A stretch of DNA of 64,000 nucleotides from Colwellia sp. 1_MG-2023. Lineage in GTDB: Bacteria; Pseudomonadota; Gammaproteobacteria; Enterobacterales; Alteromonadaceae. The position numbers and the translations under genes are program-made. Of this stretch, positions 42,918 to 52,574 are shown piece by piece; positions within the stretch are counted from its first letter, which is position 1; every line of letters starts with the position of its first letter. The notes under the pieces are model-generated. The model saw nothing but the letters and a program-made list of their open reading frames with translations, was not told the DNA's origin and searched no databases. The DNA lies in contig NZ_JAUOPE010000001.1 in the NCBI RefSeq assembly GCF_030546755.1, positions 434,001-498,000 of the forward strand. The letters run 5' to 3'.

Positions 42918-43385
42918 ATGATCGTTCGCAAACTAAGAATACAAAAAGGTTGGTCTCAAGAACAACTTGCTCAATTCAGCGGATTGAGTGTAAGAACAAT
43001 TCAACGCATTGAAAGAGGAAAAACTGCTGGATTGGAATCATTGAAATCTTTAGCTGCTGTTTTTGAAGTTAATATTCAAGACTTACAACAGGAGACGGTT
43101 ATGGATACCAAAACAAACCTTTCGGATAAAGAAGTTGAAATAATTGAACATGTAAAAGACATAAAAGATTTTTATTCGCACCTTATTAATTATGGAATAG
43201 TTGTTGGGGCATTTTTTATTTTAAACCTAATAACAAACCCTAATTACATTTGGGCTTGGTGGATAGCTATTGGTTGGGGAATTGGCGTAATTTCTCACGG
43301 ACTTAGTGTTTTTGAAATAACAAATTTTTTCGGTGCTGATTGGGAAAAAAGACAAATAGAAAAAAGGCTGAAGAGAAAACTGTAA
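42918..43385 (+). CDS. XRE-type HTH regulator fused to a 2TM domain (cassette 3)
   Basis: A 155-residue protein. Residues 1-58 are a Cro/CI-type helix-turn-helix (LRIQKGWSQEQLAQFSGLSV, then RTIQRIERGK). After a short linker, residues about 85-140 form two membrane helices separated by a short loop (YGIVVGAFFILNLITNP, then WAWWIAIGWGIGVISHGL), as in 2TM-domain proteins. It ends in a basic tail. A membrane-tethered repressor is implied. Such genes are common in mobile cassettes. An attC-like R'' box follows 3 bases after the stop. Confidence 0.82.
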   Translation: MIVRKLRIQKGWSQEQLAQFSGLSVRTIQRIERGKTAGLESLKSLAAVFEVNIQDLQQETVMDTKTNLSDKEVEIIEHVKDIKDFYSHLINYGIVVGAFFILNLITNPNYIWAWWIAIGWGIGVISHGLSVFEITNFFGADWEKRQIEKRLKRKL

Positions 43386-43388
43386 CGC

Positions 43389-43437
43389 ACATAACAAGAG
43401 GTTAAGGTGTCAAATAGATACATGCCCTTTGTTAGGT
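43389..43437 (+). repeat. Short, possibly degenerate attC-like site 3
   Basis: R'' ACATAAC (43389-43395, six of seven) and R' GTTAGGT (43431-43437, perfect) are only 49 bases apart over their full span. AACAAGAGG pairs imperfectly with CCCTTTGTT. This is shorter than normal attC sites, so it may be a deletion remnant at the right end of the array. Confidence 0.45.
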
Positions 43438-43587
43438 TAATAGTGAATGTCCGCAAAGTCGAAATAACAGGCTATAAACCGCTTTTTCCCAAAGTCGGCA
43501 TTTCGCTCTTAGCTGATTGTCAGATGAAATCTAAACCTAATCAGTATAATGGTATGAAAAGATATGAACTGCTAAATATAAGCGGAA

Positions 43588-43623
43588 AGAAAAAGCCGAT
43601 AATGAAAAATTATCGGCTTTTTA
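43588..43623. terminator. Bidirectional terminator
   Basis: AAAAAGCCGATAAT and ATTATCGGCTTTTT form a long perfect stem with A/T tracts. It separates the cassette region from the convergent yajQ gene. Confidence 0.9.
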
Positions 43624-43663
43624 TTTAGTCATTTAACAATTTAATGTTGCTAAGCGTTTTTGA

Positions 43664-44146
43664 TTAATCTCTAAAATTATTAAACTGAAAGGATTGATCA
43701 AGATCAGACTCTTTGACTAAGCGCATCACTGCTTGTAAATCATCACGCTTTTTACCTGTCACTCTAAGTTGCTCACCTTGAATTGACGCTTGCACTTTTA
43801 GCTTGCTGTCTTTAATAATTTTCACTAATTTCTTGGCGATAGGTTGTTCAATACCTTCTTTAAATGAAATAGTTGCTGAACAGTTTCTACCAGAAAATTC
43901 AGGCTCACCAACAGTCATAGCTTTGGCATCAACTTGTCGTTTGGTTAATTGCGACCTGAGCATATCAACTAATTGTTTTACTTGAAAATCCGCTTCAGCT
44001 TTCACGACAACATTAGGTTTTTTCCACTCTAAACTAGCTTCAACGCCTCTAAAGTCAAAACGGGTGCTTAACTCTCTGCTAGCATTTTCAGTTGCATTTC
44101 GAACTTCTTCTATATTAATTTCTGACACTATATCCATTGAAGGCAT
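43664..44146 (-). CDS. yajQ: YajQ-family nucleotide-binding protein
   Basis: A 160-residue protein with two ferredoxin-like domains. The start [20 protein letters not shown] and the segment [10 protein letters not shown] are diagnostic. The end QFNNFRD is also typical. YajQ-type proteins bind tRNA or nucleotides, and some bind cyclic di-GMP to control a partner regulator. It is monocistronic and divergent from the VanZ-like gene. Confidence 0.95.
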   Translation of the reverse strand: MPSMDIVSEINIEEVRNATENASRELSTRFDFRGVEASLEWKKPNVVVKAEADFQVKQLVDMLRSQLTKRQVDAKAMTVGEPEFSGRNCSATISFKEGIEQPIAKKLVKIIKDSKLKVQASIQGEQLRVTGKKRDDLQAVMRLVKESDLDQSFQFNNFRD

Positions 44147-44266
44147 ATTATTCTCGCTTAACTTAACTAATTCACAAGGTTATATGAGGTTATAATAACA
44201 AAAAGTGTATCGTTGAAAAACTAATAATCCGCATGGCACCTTGCCAAATTCTCATGTTATGATCTG

Positions 44267-44626
44267 ATGATGAAAACTCAACAACGCCTTACAATCATAT
44301 TGTTTGTTATCTTGACGATAATATTACTCACCAGCGCTTTTTTTGAACCTCTATTTATTATTGAGCAAAGCTTACAAATAGATACGCTTGGCCATTTCCT
44401 AGGCTTTTATTGTCTTACCTGGTTTTTACATAAAAACTTATCACTACCTTTAGTAAATATCTGTCTTTGTATGATTTTTTATGGCGCTGTAACAGAGTTA
44501 AGCCAACTGTATTTAGGATTTCGAAAAGGTGAAGTTAGTGATTTTGTAGCCGATGTTGTCGGCATTACACTTTATATGGCGATAGTTTGGCTTAAACGCC
44601 CGTCCCTTGAAAAAGAGCCGCGATGA
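44267..44626 (+). CDS. VanZ-like small membrane protein
   Basis: A 119-residue protein with four membrane helices. The pattern IDTLGHFLGFYCLTWFL, then GAVTELSQLYLGFRKGEVSD with VADVVGI, matches the VanZ/YfiM-type family. The function outside glycopeptide resistance operons is unknown, and no resistance should be inferred. The stop overlaps the panE start (ATGA), so the two are translationally coupled. The start could be either of two adjacent ATG codons. Confidence 0.8.
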   Translation: MMKTQQRLTIILFVILTIILLTSAFFEPLFIIEQSLQIDTLGHFLGFYCLTWFLHKNLSLPLVNICLCMIFYGAVTELSQLYLGFRKGEVSDFVADVVGITLYMAIVWLKRPSLEKEPR

Positions 44627-45540
44627 ATATTGTTATTATTGGCCAAGGTGCCATTGGATTATTGTGGTATTTTAAACTTAGCCAACAAGCTCACAATAAC
44701 GTTAGCTTACGATGCTCTGCCAAGGTCACAAATTTACCTGAGCGCATGACATTTACAGATAGCTCACAACAAAGCCATCAACAAATAATAGCCTTTGCAA
44801 GCGATGAACATCTTCAACAAGCTGATCTAATTATTTATTGCTTAAAAGCTTATGCCCTTGAGCAAGCACATCTGCAATATCATCCGTTGTTTAATCAAAA
44901 TGCCACCATTATTTTCTCCCATAATGGACTCATAGACATTAAGTCATTTGCCTTACCACTTAAAAAAAACCAAGCGAACATTGCGATGTTAATGACGCAT
45001 GGCAGTTTAAAAACCGATCATTTTAATATTATGCATACCGGCGAAGGCCATAGTGATATTGGTTTAATCGCGGGTGATATTTCAGCAAATAAACGCAGCA
45101 CATTAGTCAAGATGTTAAATGAAGCGCTACCCTCGGTAACTTGGCAACAACATATCAAAGAAAAACAATGGATTAAGCTCGCCATCAATTGTGTGATTAA
45201 CCCTTTAACCGCGATACACAATTGCGATAATGGCGTGATTGCAAACGTAAAATTTCAGCAGGAAATTCAGGCGATTTTACAAGAAGTTGTGATGATTGCA
45301 CGCAAGCATGAAGTAAGCTTATCGCTACATGATTTAACCCAAACGGTTTGTAAGGTTGCACAAAATACTGCGTTAAACTGCTCTTCAATGCGTAGCGATA
45401 TTCATGCCAAAAGAAAAACTGAAATTGACCATATCAACGGCTTTGTTCATCAACAAGGGGCAATACATAACATACCAACCCCACATAACACGGCACTTTG
45501 GCAACAAATAAAAAAGCTAGCATCCAAAAATAGATGCTAG
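44623..45540 (+). CDS. panE: 2-dehydropantoate 2-reductase
   Basis: The 305-residue ketopantoate reductase reduces 2-dehydropantoate to pantoate with NADPH for coenzyme A synthesis. It has the Rossmann motif IIGQGAIGLLW, the central IIYCLKAYAL and FSHNGL, and the C-terminal WIKLAINCVINPLTAIHNC with the catalytic lysine. RKTEIDHINGFVH carries the substrate-binding signature. The length is normal. It overlaps the VanZ-like gene by 4 bases. Its stop codon lies inside the thiI terminator hairpin. Confidence 0.92.
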   Translation: MNIVIIGQGAIGLLWYFKLSQQAHNNVSLRCSAKVTNLPERMTFTDSSQQSHQQIIAFASDEHLQQADLIIYCLKAYALEQAHLQYHPLFNQNATIIFSHNGLIDIKSFALPLKKNQANIAMLMTHGSLKTDHFNIMHTGEGHSDIGLIAGDISANKRSTLVKMLNEALPSVTWQQHIKEKQWIKLAINCVINPLTAIHNCDNGVIANVKFQQEIQAILQEVVMIARKHEVSLSLHDLTQTVCKVAQNTALNCSSMRSDIHAKRKTEIDHINGFVHQQGAIHNIPTPHNTALWQQIKKLASKNRC

Positions 45541-45543
45541 CTT
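45510..45543 (-). terminator. Terminator of thiI overlapping the panE 3' end
   Basis: AAGCTAGCATC and GATGCTAGCTT form an 11-bp stem, with TTTTTT after it on the minus strand. The panE stop codon TAG (45538-45540) is part of the right arm. On the plus strand there is no T tract, so it mainly serves thiI. Confidence 0.8.
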
Positions 45544-45576
45544 CAGGGCTTTCTCTAGGTGTTGTTAAAACGTTAC

Positions 45577-47031
45577 TTATGGACGATAAACTTTCGCGTT
45601 TTTAAAGCCATTATCAATTAAGTAAAGGGCTTGTAGTTTACTCATCACCCCTTGATCGCAATACAATAAATATTCTTTCGATTGATCTAAGTCGCCATAT
45701 TGCGTGGATAACTTATAAAAAGGTAAATGCTTTACTTCAACACCGTCTAATTCTAACGGATTTTCGTCTTCTTCTTCAGGACTACGAATATCAAGAACGA
45801 CAGCATTTTTACCGATATTAGCGACTTCATCAACGGCATGTATTTCTTCTTCTGCTGCATCACCAATGTCGCGAATATCAAAAATTCGAGTTGCTTCTAC
45901 TACTTGATCTAAAATAGAGAAATCGAAGTTTTCTTCTTCAGCTTCAATTTTCGATAAAACCGCTTTTACGGTTGGCTTTTTCGAAATAACACCACAATAT
46001 TCAGGAATAGTTTTAGAGAAATCTTCAGTGCCTATTTCACGAGCGATATCAATAATATCTTGTTTATCATAAGCCGCCAAAGGACGTAAAATTAACGTTT
46101 CGGTTACGCGATCAATAACATTTAAATTTGTTAAGGTTTGACTCGACACTTGACCTAAAGCTTCGCCGGTTACAAGTGCTTGTATACCGCGTTTTTCAGC
46201 CACTTTTGCCGCTGCACGCATCATCATACGTTTTAATACTACGCCCATTTGACCGTTTTCAATTTTCTCTAAAATTTCGGCAACAACCGGCTCAAAATCA
46301 ACAGCGAAAAACTTAATACGGTGTGAGGCACCAAATTTATTCCATAAATAATGACTGACTTCTTTTACGCCAACTTCATGGGCAGAGCCACCTAAGTTGA
46401 AAAAACAAAAGTGCGTGCGTGCGCCTTTTTTGATCATTTGAAAACTAGAAACGGCGGAATCAAAACCACCTGACATTAACGATAAAACATCTTCTTGAGT
46501 GGCAATAGGAAAACCACCTAAGCCTTTAAATTTATGGGTAACGATAAAAAGCTCTTGATGTTTAACCTCTAAGTTAATCGTCACTTCTGGTTTTTTTAAT
46601 TTAACCTTAGCGCTCTCAACAGCTTGATTAAGACCACCACCAACATATTGCTCAATTTGTAATGAGCTAAATTCATGATCGCCATTGCGCTTGGCTCTAA
46701 CACAAAAAGTTTTATGAGCGATTGTGTCGGCATGAACGGATAAAGTTTTCTCAAAAATATCATGTAAATCAGTAAATTCTGTGCGTTGCACTTCAATAAA
46801 CTGAGCAACACCAGGAATACATTGCAGCGTATCAATTAACTGTTCTCGATTTTTTTCATCAAGATTTTTGGTATTAACTTCAATACTGTCCCAGTTAATT
46901 TTTGTGGTCACTTGCTCATCAACTCGGCGTAAAACGTTCTTAATATTAGATTCTAATATTTTGGTAAAACGCTTACGTACAGGGCGACTTTTTATCGCAA
47001 TTTCTGCCTGTAACTTCACAATAAACTTCAT
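45577..47031 (-). CDS. thiI: tRNA 4-thiouridine synthase ThiI with rhodanese domain
   Basis: The 484-residue ThiI has a THUMP domain (about 60-165) and an adenylating PP-loop domain with [13 protein letters not shown] (about 185). A C-terminal rhodanese-like domain (about 400-484) has its active cysteine in [10 protein letters not shown]. It makes s4U8 in tRNA and can carry sulfur to thiazole synthesis. The conserved partner cysteine is in [14 protein letters not shown]. It lies downstream of pomAB but is separated by a terminator. Confidence 0.97.
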   Translation of the reverse strand: MKFIVKLQAEIAIKSRPVRKRFTKILESNIKNVLRRVDEQVTTKINWDSIEVNTKNLDEKNREQLIDTLQCIPGVAQFIEVQRTEFTDLHDIFEKTLSVHADTIAHKTFCVRAKRNGDHEFSSLQIEQYVGGGLNQAVESAKVKLKKPEVTINLEVKHQELFIVTHKFKGLGGFPIATQEDVLSLMSGGFDSAVSSFQMIKKGARTHFCFFNLGGSAHEVGVKEVSHYLWNKFGASHRIKFFAVDFEPVVAEILEKIENGQMGVVLKRMMMRAAAKVAEKRGIQALVTGEALGQVSSQTLTNLNVIDRVTETLILRPLAAYDKQDIIDIAREIGTEDFSKTIPEYCGVISKKPTVKAVLSKIEAEEENFDFSILDQVVEATRIFDIRDIGDAAEEEIHAVDEVANIGKNAVVLDIRSPEEEDENPLELDGVEVKHLPFYKLSTQYGDLDQSKEYLLYCDQGVMSKLQALYLIDNGFKNAKVYRP

Positions 47032-47116
47032 AAATAATACCGATGTTGATAACCAAGAAAATAATTGGCGCGCATTATACCTTATGCCTAAGCGTTATGT
47101 ACAAGAATTGACGCAC

Positions 47117-47141
47117 AAAAAAAGATCTCGTAAGAGATCTT
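47117..47141 (-). terminator. Terminator of pomAB
   Basis: AAGATCTC-GTAA-GAGATCTT with seven T on the minus strand (complement of 47117-47123), about 90 bp after the pomB stop. Confidence 0.88.
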
Positions 47142-47232
47142 CTTTAAATAGCCTAACAATTCAATTATTTACTTTGTTCTCAATTCATTTTCAAAACAGC
47201 AAAGCTATAATCTCAACGTTCACAATCACGAA

Positions 47233-48183
47233 TTAATTATTATTATTAATCACGGAAAATGGCTCTGTCTCTTTAGGTTTACCTTGATTAATCGCAATTT
47301 CAACCCGACGATTACGACGTCTATTTAACGCATTCGTATTAGGCACTAGTGGACGTGAATCTGCATGTCCCGCGACTAACATACGTGAATCATCAAAATC
47401 AGGAACTTTCACTAACTCATGGGCAATAGCTACAGCACGTTTACTGGATAAATCCCAGTTTGAGGTAAATAACTCAGAACTAATCCCTTGGTTATCAGTA
47501 TGACCAGAGACCATTATTTCACCGGGCACTGTTTTTAGTAGTTCACCAATTTCACGAATAATAGGTTTAAATTTTGGTTGTAAAAATGCGGAACCTGATG
47601 GAAACGCGCCATTTTCACGGATGCGAATGATCACTTGTTGACCTAATGATTCTAACTCAATAGCGCCATCTTGAATTTGCTGTTCCATTTGTTCAGCAAT
47701 TTTTTTAACCAATTCGTTAACTTGTTCTTCTGAAGCTTGCTCAAGTTCATCTTTGGCTTTTTGCATCGCTTGCGCTGACATTTCATCTGCCGTACTTTGT
47801 GATTGCCCACCACGTTCAGTACCACGTTGTTCTTGGCGACCACCAGCAGAGGTTTCATCACCCGCTTGAAACTCTAACATTTGTTGAGTCATTTCAACAG
47901 TTTGCTGCTGAATCACTTCGATAGGAGTTGGCTCAGGCTTACCAGGTCGAAATTCTTGCGCGATAATGCTGGTACCTTTTGGAATATCTTTTACTTCAAT
48001 TTTGTTTTGCACACCAAAAGCAAACTTCATTGAACCAGCAATTTGCTTGAACTTTAAAACATCCATCTCAGAAAAAGACAATAGCAATACAAAGAAGCAC
48101 ATCAGCAACGACATCAAATCAGCAAAAGTACCCATCCAAGCGGGTAACCCCGGCGGTGGACATTTACATTCTTGATCAGCCAT
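47233..48183 (-). CDS. pomB: Sodium-type flagellar stator protein PomB
   Basis: A 316-residue stator B subunit with one membrane helix. It carries the ion-binding Asp in GTFADLMSLLMCFFVLLLSF (about residue 22). A Gln/Glu-rich periplasmic linker (about 80-175) follows, then the OmpA-like peptidoglycan-binding domain (MVSGHTDNQGISS, DSRPLVPNTNALNRRRNRRV). The Cys/Pro-rich start (ECKCPPPGLPAWM) and the linker fit PomB rather than proton-type MotB; sodium use is inferred. It lies 11 bp after pomA. Confidence 0.92.
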   Translation of the reverse strand: MADQECKCPPPGLPAWMGTFADLMSLLMCFFVLLLSFSEMDVLKFKQIAGSMKFAFGVQNKIEVKDIPKGTSIIAQEFRPGKPEPTPIEVIQQQTVEMTQQMLEFQAGDETSAGGRQEQRGTERGGQSQSTADEMSAQAMQKAKDELEQASEEQVNELVKKIAEQMEQQIQDGAIELESLGQQVIIRIRENGAFPSGSAFLQPKFKPIIREIGELLKTVPGEIMVSGHTDNQGISSELFTSNWDLSSKRAVAIAHELVKVPDFDDSRMLVAGHADSRPLVPNTNALNRRRNRRVEIAINQGKPKETEPFSVINNNN

Positions 48184-48194
48184 AAATTTCTCAG

Positions 48195-48959
48195 TTACTC
48201 TTCGGTGGTATCAATTTTACGTTTACCTTCAGCTAAATAGTTTTTCAATAAGCCTTCGATAACGCGTGGATTTTGCCCATCTTGAATACCCAAAACAGCA
48301 TCCAAAATAAGTTCTTGATTAAGTCTTTCTTCATCTAAACGAACTTTTAATTTATTTGCTATTGGAATCGCAATCACGTTTGCCAAGAAAGCACCGTAAA
48401 GTGTAGTTAATAGAGCAACCGCCATTGCCGGGCCAATTGCTTTCGGATCATCCATGTTAGATAACATAGCAACCAAACCGATAAGCGTACCTATCATACC
48501 CATAGCAGGCGCAACATCCGCTAATGCCATCATCATCCCGATACCTTTTTCATGGCGTTCGGTAGTTAAATTGATATCTTTTTGTAAGGTACCACGCACC
48601 ACATCGGCATCATGGCCATCCACTAACATATCTACACCTTTTTGCATAAAGGCATTAGAGATTTCAGCTTCTTCAAGCGCTAAAAAACCACCTTTACGTG
48701 CAGCGTCAGCCATTTCCACAGACTTTTCAATTAATTCATCAGGTTGTTCAATTTTAAACATGAACGCTTTGCCCATGATTTTGCCAATACCGAAAAATTG
48801 ACCAAGATTATAGTTAGACAAAACAACAAATAAGGAACCACAGAAAACGATCAGAACGGATTGAGTATCCACAAACATGCTGATATCGCCACCTAAGATC
48901 ATTGCCATTACAATAAAACCAATGGCGCCTAAAATTCCTAGTAGCGTAGCTAAATCCAC
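48195..48959 (-). CDS. pomA: Sodium-type flagellar stator protein PomA
   Basis: A 254-residue stator A subunit with four membrane helices. The N-terminal MDLATLLGILGAIGFIVMAMI and the helix 3-4 motif APAMGMIGTLIGLVAMLSNM match PomA. The cytoplasmic loop has charged residues for rotor contact (RKGGFLALEEAEI). The small gap to pomB and the terminator after it define a two-gene operon, separate from any flagellar cluster in this window. Confidence 0.94.
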   Translation of the reverse strand: MDLATLLGILGAIGFIVMAMILGGDISMFVDTQSVLIVFCGSLFVVLSNYNLGQFFGIGKIMGKAFMFKIEQPDELIEKSVEMADAARKGGFLALEEAEISNAFMQKGVDMLVDGHDADVVRGTLQKDINLTTERHEKGIGMMMALADVAPAMGMIGTLIGLVAMLSNMDDPKAIGPAMAVALLTTLYGAFLANVIAIPIANKLKVRLDEERLNQELILDAVLGIQDGQNPRVIEGLLKNYLAEGKRKIDTTEE

Positions 48960-49245
48960 ATAAGCCTCCCAAATATGTTACTAAATCCATCACCTTAAAT
49001 TGATAATACCTTAAGGTTTTAAGATACGCGAATACAAATACTAACATCGGCTAAAACATAAACAACGTATTAATTATGAAGTTGGTATTTTTTTGTTATA
49101 CAGTTATTATCGTCCATATTGTCAATAACTTAACCCTAATTAGATATTATTTTTTTTATCATATAAAAATAAGCAGCATTGACCAATAAGACTAGCTGAG
49201 GTAACTTGCGCGTTATCTAATAAAATAGTGATTAATTTTTCCCTA

Positions 49246-49491
49246 ATGGCCCGTAAAAAAATTGAAAATTTAAGCTTTGAAGATTCACTAAATGAGCTTG
49301 AACAGATTGTCCAAAACCTTGAAAAAGGCGAATTAAGCTTAGAGGACTCTATGGCATTATTTGAAAGAGGTCTTGGCTTAAGTCAAGTGAGTCAAACAAA
49401 GCTTAAAGAGGCTGAACAAAAAGTCCAAATATTAATGGACAATAAAGGTGTCAGCAAACTTGAAGATTTTAACTATGACGAGAATGCATAG
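49246..49491 (+). CDS. xseB: Exodeoxyribonuclease VII small subunit
   Basis: An 81-residue helical protein with SFEDSLNELEQIVQNLEKGE and LEDSMALFERGLGLSQ, the family signature. I start it at the ATG at 49246 (MARKKIENL), the usual family start; a GTG at 49228 is in frame. It is the first gene of the xseB-ispA-dxs operon, with ispA 2 bp downstream. Confidence 0.96.
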   Translation: MARKKIENLSFEDSLNELEQIVQNLEKGELSLEDSMALFERGLGLSQVSQTKLKEAEQKVQILMDNKGVSKLEDFNYDENA

Positions 49492-49493
49492 TT

Positions 49494-50384
49494 GTGGCAA
49501 CGCTAACCCAACTTGAATATTTTCAAGAAAGAACCAATCAATATTTATTAAACAAACTCGACAGCCTAACCGTAAATGATGCCAAATTGCTTGAAGCAAT
49601 GCGCTATGGTTTATTGATTGGTGGCAAACGAATGCGTCCGTATCTTGCTTATATCACGGGTAAATCGTTATCAGTCAATGAACATGATCTTGACGGCATA
49701 GCAGCCGCATTAGAATGCATCCACGCTTATTCATTATTACATGACGATCTTCCGGCAATGGATGACGATAACCTAAGACGAGGCAAACCAACGTGTCATA
49801 TCGCCTTTGATGAAGCTACGGCCATTTTAGCCGGTGATAGTTTACAAACCTTAGCCTTTGATATTTTAGCTAATCATCCGTTTTCACAAGCGGTTTCAAG
49901 CAAACGTATTAACCTTATTCAACAGTTAGTCAAAGCAAGTGGTTATCAAGGCATGTGTGGCGGTCAAGCGCTTGACTTATCAGCAACCAATCAAACCATT
50001 TCTTTAGCACAATTAGAAACACTCCACGCTTTAAAAACGGGTGCTTTACTCGAAGCTTCAGTATTAATGGCAGCAGAATGTTCACAAGAGGTAACCGCAG
50101 AAGAAAAAGAACACTTGGCTTCTTTTGCTAAATTAATCGGCTTGGCTTATCAAGTGCGTGACGATATTATCGATATTACTTCCAGTGAAGAAGAACTCGG
50201 TAAACCTGCTGGTTCCGATATTGAAGCGAACAAAAGTACCTACCCTGCACTGCTTGGTTTACAGGGAGCACAGCAAAAAGCTGACAACTTATATCAACAA
50301 GCACTACAAGCTTTACATCATTTACCTTACAATACACAGAATCTATCGGAATTTGCGACTTTTATCATTCGCAGAACTAGCTAA
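49494..50384 (+). CDS. ispA: (2E,6E)-farnesyl diphosphate synthase
   Basis: The 296-residue prenyltransferase builds farnesyl diphosphate from IPP and DMAPP. It has GGKRMRPYL, the first aspartate-rich motif [17 protein letters not shown] (about 80-96) and the second, [10 protein letters not shown]. The start is GTG at 49494, 2 bp after xseB. Its place between xseB and dxs is conserved in gammaproteobacteria. Confidence 0.97.
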   Translation: MATLTQLEYFQERTNQYLLNKLDSLTVNDAKLLEAMRYGLLIGGKRMRPYLAYITGKSLSVNEHDLDGIAAALECIHAYSLLHDDLPAMDDDNLRRGKPTCHIAFDEATAILAGDSLQTLAFDILANHPFSQAVSSKRINLIQQLVKASGYQGMCGGQALDLSATNQTISLAQLETLHALKTGALLEASVLMAAECSQEVTAEEKEHLASFAKLIGLAYQVRDDIIDITSSEEELGKPAGSDIEANKSTYPALLGLQGAQQKADNLYQQALQALHHLPYNTQNLSEFATFIIRRTS

Positions 50385-50425
50385 GTTGCTACCAAGTACA
50401 AGTACTGTTGCTGAAAATAATAACT

Positions 50426-52285
50426 ATGACTATAAACCTGAACGACTATCCTTTACTCTCGAAAATCAATTATCCGGCTGATTTACGTCAATTAGATCAA
50501 GCAAGCTTACCGCAAGCAAGTGAAGAATTGCGTCGTTATTTATTAAATTCTGTTAGTAATAGTAGTGGCCATTTCGCTTCAGGCTTAGGTACCATAGAAC
50601 TTACCGTTGCTTTGCATTATGTTTATAACACGCCATTTGATCATTTAATTTGGGATGTTGGTCATCAAGCTTATCCACATAAAATTCTTACTGGGCGCCG
50701 TGATCAATTATTTAGCATCAGACAAAAAGATGGCTTACACCCTTTTCCGTGGCGCGAAGAAAGCGAATATGATGTATTAAGTGTTGGCCATTCGAGTACG
50801 TCTATTTCTGCGGCGCTTGGCTTAGCTGTCGCTGCTGAGAAAGAAGGAAAAAATCGTAAAACGGTTGCTGTTATTGGTGATGGCGCAATGACCGCAGGTA
50901 TGGCGTTTGAAGCACTTAACCATGCCGGTGATATTCATAAAGATATGCTAGTAGTTCTTAATGACAATGAAATGTCGATCTCTGAAAATGTTGGCGCATT
51001 GAACAATCATTTAGCAAAAATGCTCTCAGGAAGCCTATACACTGGAATTCGTGAAGGTAGTAAGCGCATACTTAAAAACATTCCGCCCATTAAAGAACTT
51101 GCTAGTAGAGCTGAAGAGCATCTTAAAGGAATGGTCGTACCTAGTACATTTTTTGAAGAGTTAGGCTTTAACTATATTGGTCCAATTGATGGTCACGATG
51201 TCAATGGTTTAGTTGATACCATCACCAATATGCGAAACCTTAAGGGTCCTCAGTTATTGCATATAGCCACCAAAAAAGGCAAAGGCTATCACGCTGCCGA
51301 GCAAGACCCGATTAAATATCATGCAGTGCCTAAGTTTAACCCCGCTGACACTAGCTTGCCCGCTAGTAAGCCTAGTTTACCAACCTATTCAAAAATATTT
51401 GGTGATTGGTTATGTAAAACAGCTGAACAAGATGAAAAACTTGTCGCGATTACACCGGCGATGCGAGAAGGCTCAGGCATGGTAGAATTTAGCCAACGAT
51501 TCCCTGAAAAATATTATGATGTGGCGATTGCCGAACAGCACGCCGTTACCTTTGCCGCAGGTTTAGCCATCGGTGGACATAATGCGGTTGTCGCAATCTA
51601 TTCAAGCTTTTTACAACGTGGCTACGACCAGTTAATTCATGACGTTGCCATACAAAATTTGCCCGTTTTATTTGCCATCGACAGAGCCGGAATTGTTGGC
51701 GCAGATGGTCCTACCCATCAAGGGGCTTTTGATCTCAGCTTTATGCGCTGCATTCCTAATATGGTGATCATGACACCAGCAAATGAACGTGAATGCCAAT
51801 TAATGTTAACCAGCGGACATAAACTTAACAGCCCTGCAGCAGTAAGATACCCTCGTGGAAATGGTACAGGTGAAACATTGCCTGACATTAATGAAACCAT
51901 TGAAATAGGAAAAGGCAGAGTTATCGTTGACGGTGAAAATATTGCGATTCTAAATTTTGGCACAACGTTAGCGGAAGCCAGCAAGGCCGCAGAAGCAATT
52001 AATGCATCCGTTGTTGATATGCGCTTTGTTAAACCGCTTGATGAAACATTGATTGATGAATTAGTCAAAAATCATACCTGTTTAGTAACCGTTGAAGATA
52101 ACGCAATTGCAGGCGGCGCAGGCTCTGCGGTTAATGAATACATTTTAAGTAAAGCCTATGCCATTAAAATATTAAATATTGGTTTACCTGATACTTTTAT
52201 TAAACATGGTACTCAACAAGAAATTCATCAAGAACTTGGCTTAGACTGCACAGGTATTCTTGAAAAAATAAAGGCATTTACATAG
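50426..52285 (+). CDS. dxs: 1-deoxy-D-xylulose-5-phosphate synthase
   Basis: The thiamine-diphosphate enzyme of the MEP isoprenoid pathway joins pyruvate and glyceraldehyde 3-phosphate. It has 619 residues from the ATG at 50426 ([11 protein letters not shown]). Motifs include [35 protein letters not shown] with LNDNEMSIS (ThDP binding), [12 protein letters not shown], and [20 protein letters not shown]. The open frame extends six codons upstream from a TTG, which is less likely. Confidence 0.98.
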   Translation: MTINLNDYPLLSKINYPADLRQLDQASLPQASEELRRYLLNSVSNSSGHFASGLGTIELTVALHYVYNTPFDHLIWDVGHQAYPHKILTGRRDQLFSIRQKDGLHPFPWREESEYDVLSVGHSSTSISAALGLAVAAEKEGKNRKTVAVIGDGAMTAGMAFEALNHAGDIHKDMLVVLNDNEMSISENVGALNNHLAKMLSGSLYTGIREGSKRILKNIPPIKELASRAEEHLKGMVVPSTFFEELGFNYIGPIDGHDVNGLVDTITNMRNLKGPQLLHIATKKGKGYHAAEQDPIKYHAVPKFNPADTSLPASKPSLPTYSKIFGDWLCKTAEQDEKLVAITPAMREGSGMVEFSQRFPEKYYDVAIAEQHAVTFAAGLAIGGHNAVVAIYSSFLQRGYDQLIHDVAIQNLPVLFAIDRAGIVGADGPTHQGAFDLSFMRCIPNMVIMTPANERECQLMLTSGHKLNSPAAVRYPRGNGTGETLPDINETIEIGKGRVIVDGENIAILNFGTTLAEASKAAEAINASVVDMRFVKPLDETLIDELVKNHTCLVTVEDNAIAGGAGSAVNEYILSKAYAIKILNIGLPDTFIKHGTQQEIHQELGLDCTGILEKIKAFT

Positions 52286-52574
52286 AAAACAATCTGTTGA
52301 ATCGCATAAGCTAAAAAGTCTAAATACAGATTCATGGATAAACAGATCTCTGATCCATGAATCCAAAAATAGATTTTGATGGCTTATTCGCGTTTTGTCT
52401 GTTGTCAGTTTTCTGTTATCAGTAGGCCAATGCTAATCCTATCATTCCTACAAAGTGTAAGAATAAGATTCCATATCAAATAAAGGTTTTCAGTTCTGTA
52501 TCCGTATTTTCGCTAGACCTAAACCTTATCTTCACGTTATAAAAGCCATAACAGTAATCATTTGGCTCGACAAT
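52286..52574. other. Gap after dxs with an 11-bp inverted repeat
   Basis: GATTCATGGAT (52329-52339) and ATCCATGAATC (52353-52363) pair perfectly around a 13-base loop that itself contains CAGATCTCTG. There is no T tract, so a terminator role is weak. Further on, ATTCCTACA / TGTAAGAAT is a smaller symmetry near 52445. The promoter of the amidase gene should lie in the right part. Confidence 0.55.

Noticed and set aside
43407-43628. A 73-codon frame after the HTH-2TM gene.
   Set aside because: It overlaps the short attC-like site, lacks a good ribosome site and its end lies inside the terminator hairpin.
44267-44626. VanZ-like protein as a glycopeptide-resistance gene.
   Set aside because: It is a single small family member next to panE with no van cluster, in a Gram-negative genome.
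52329-52363. Perfect 11-bp inverted repeat after dxs as a terminator.
   Set aside because: There is no T tract on either strand. It was recorded only as a repeat in the gap description.
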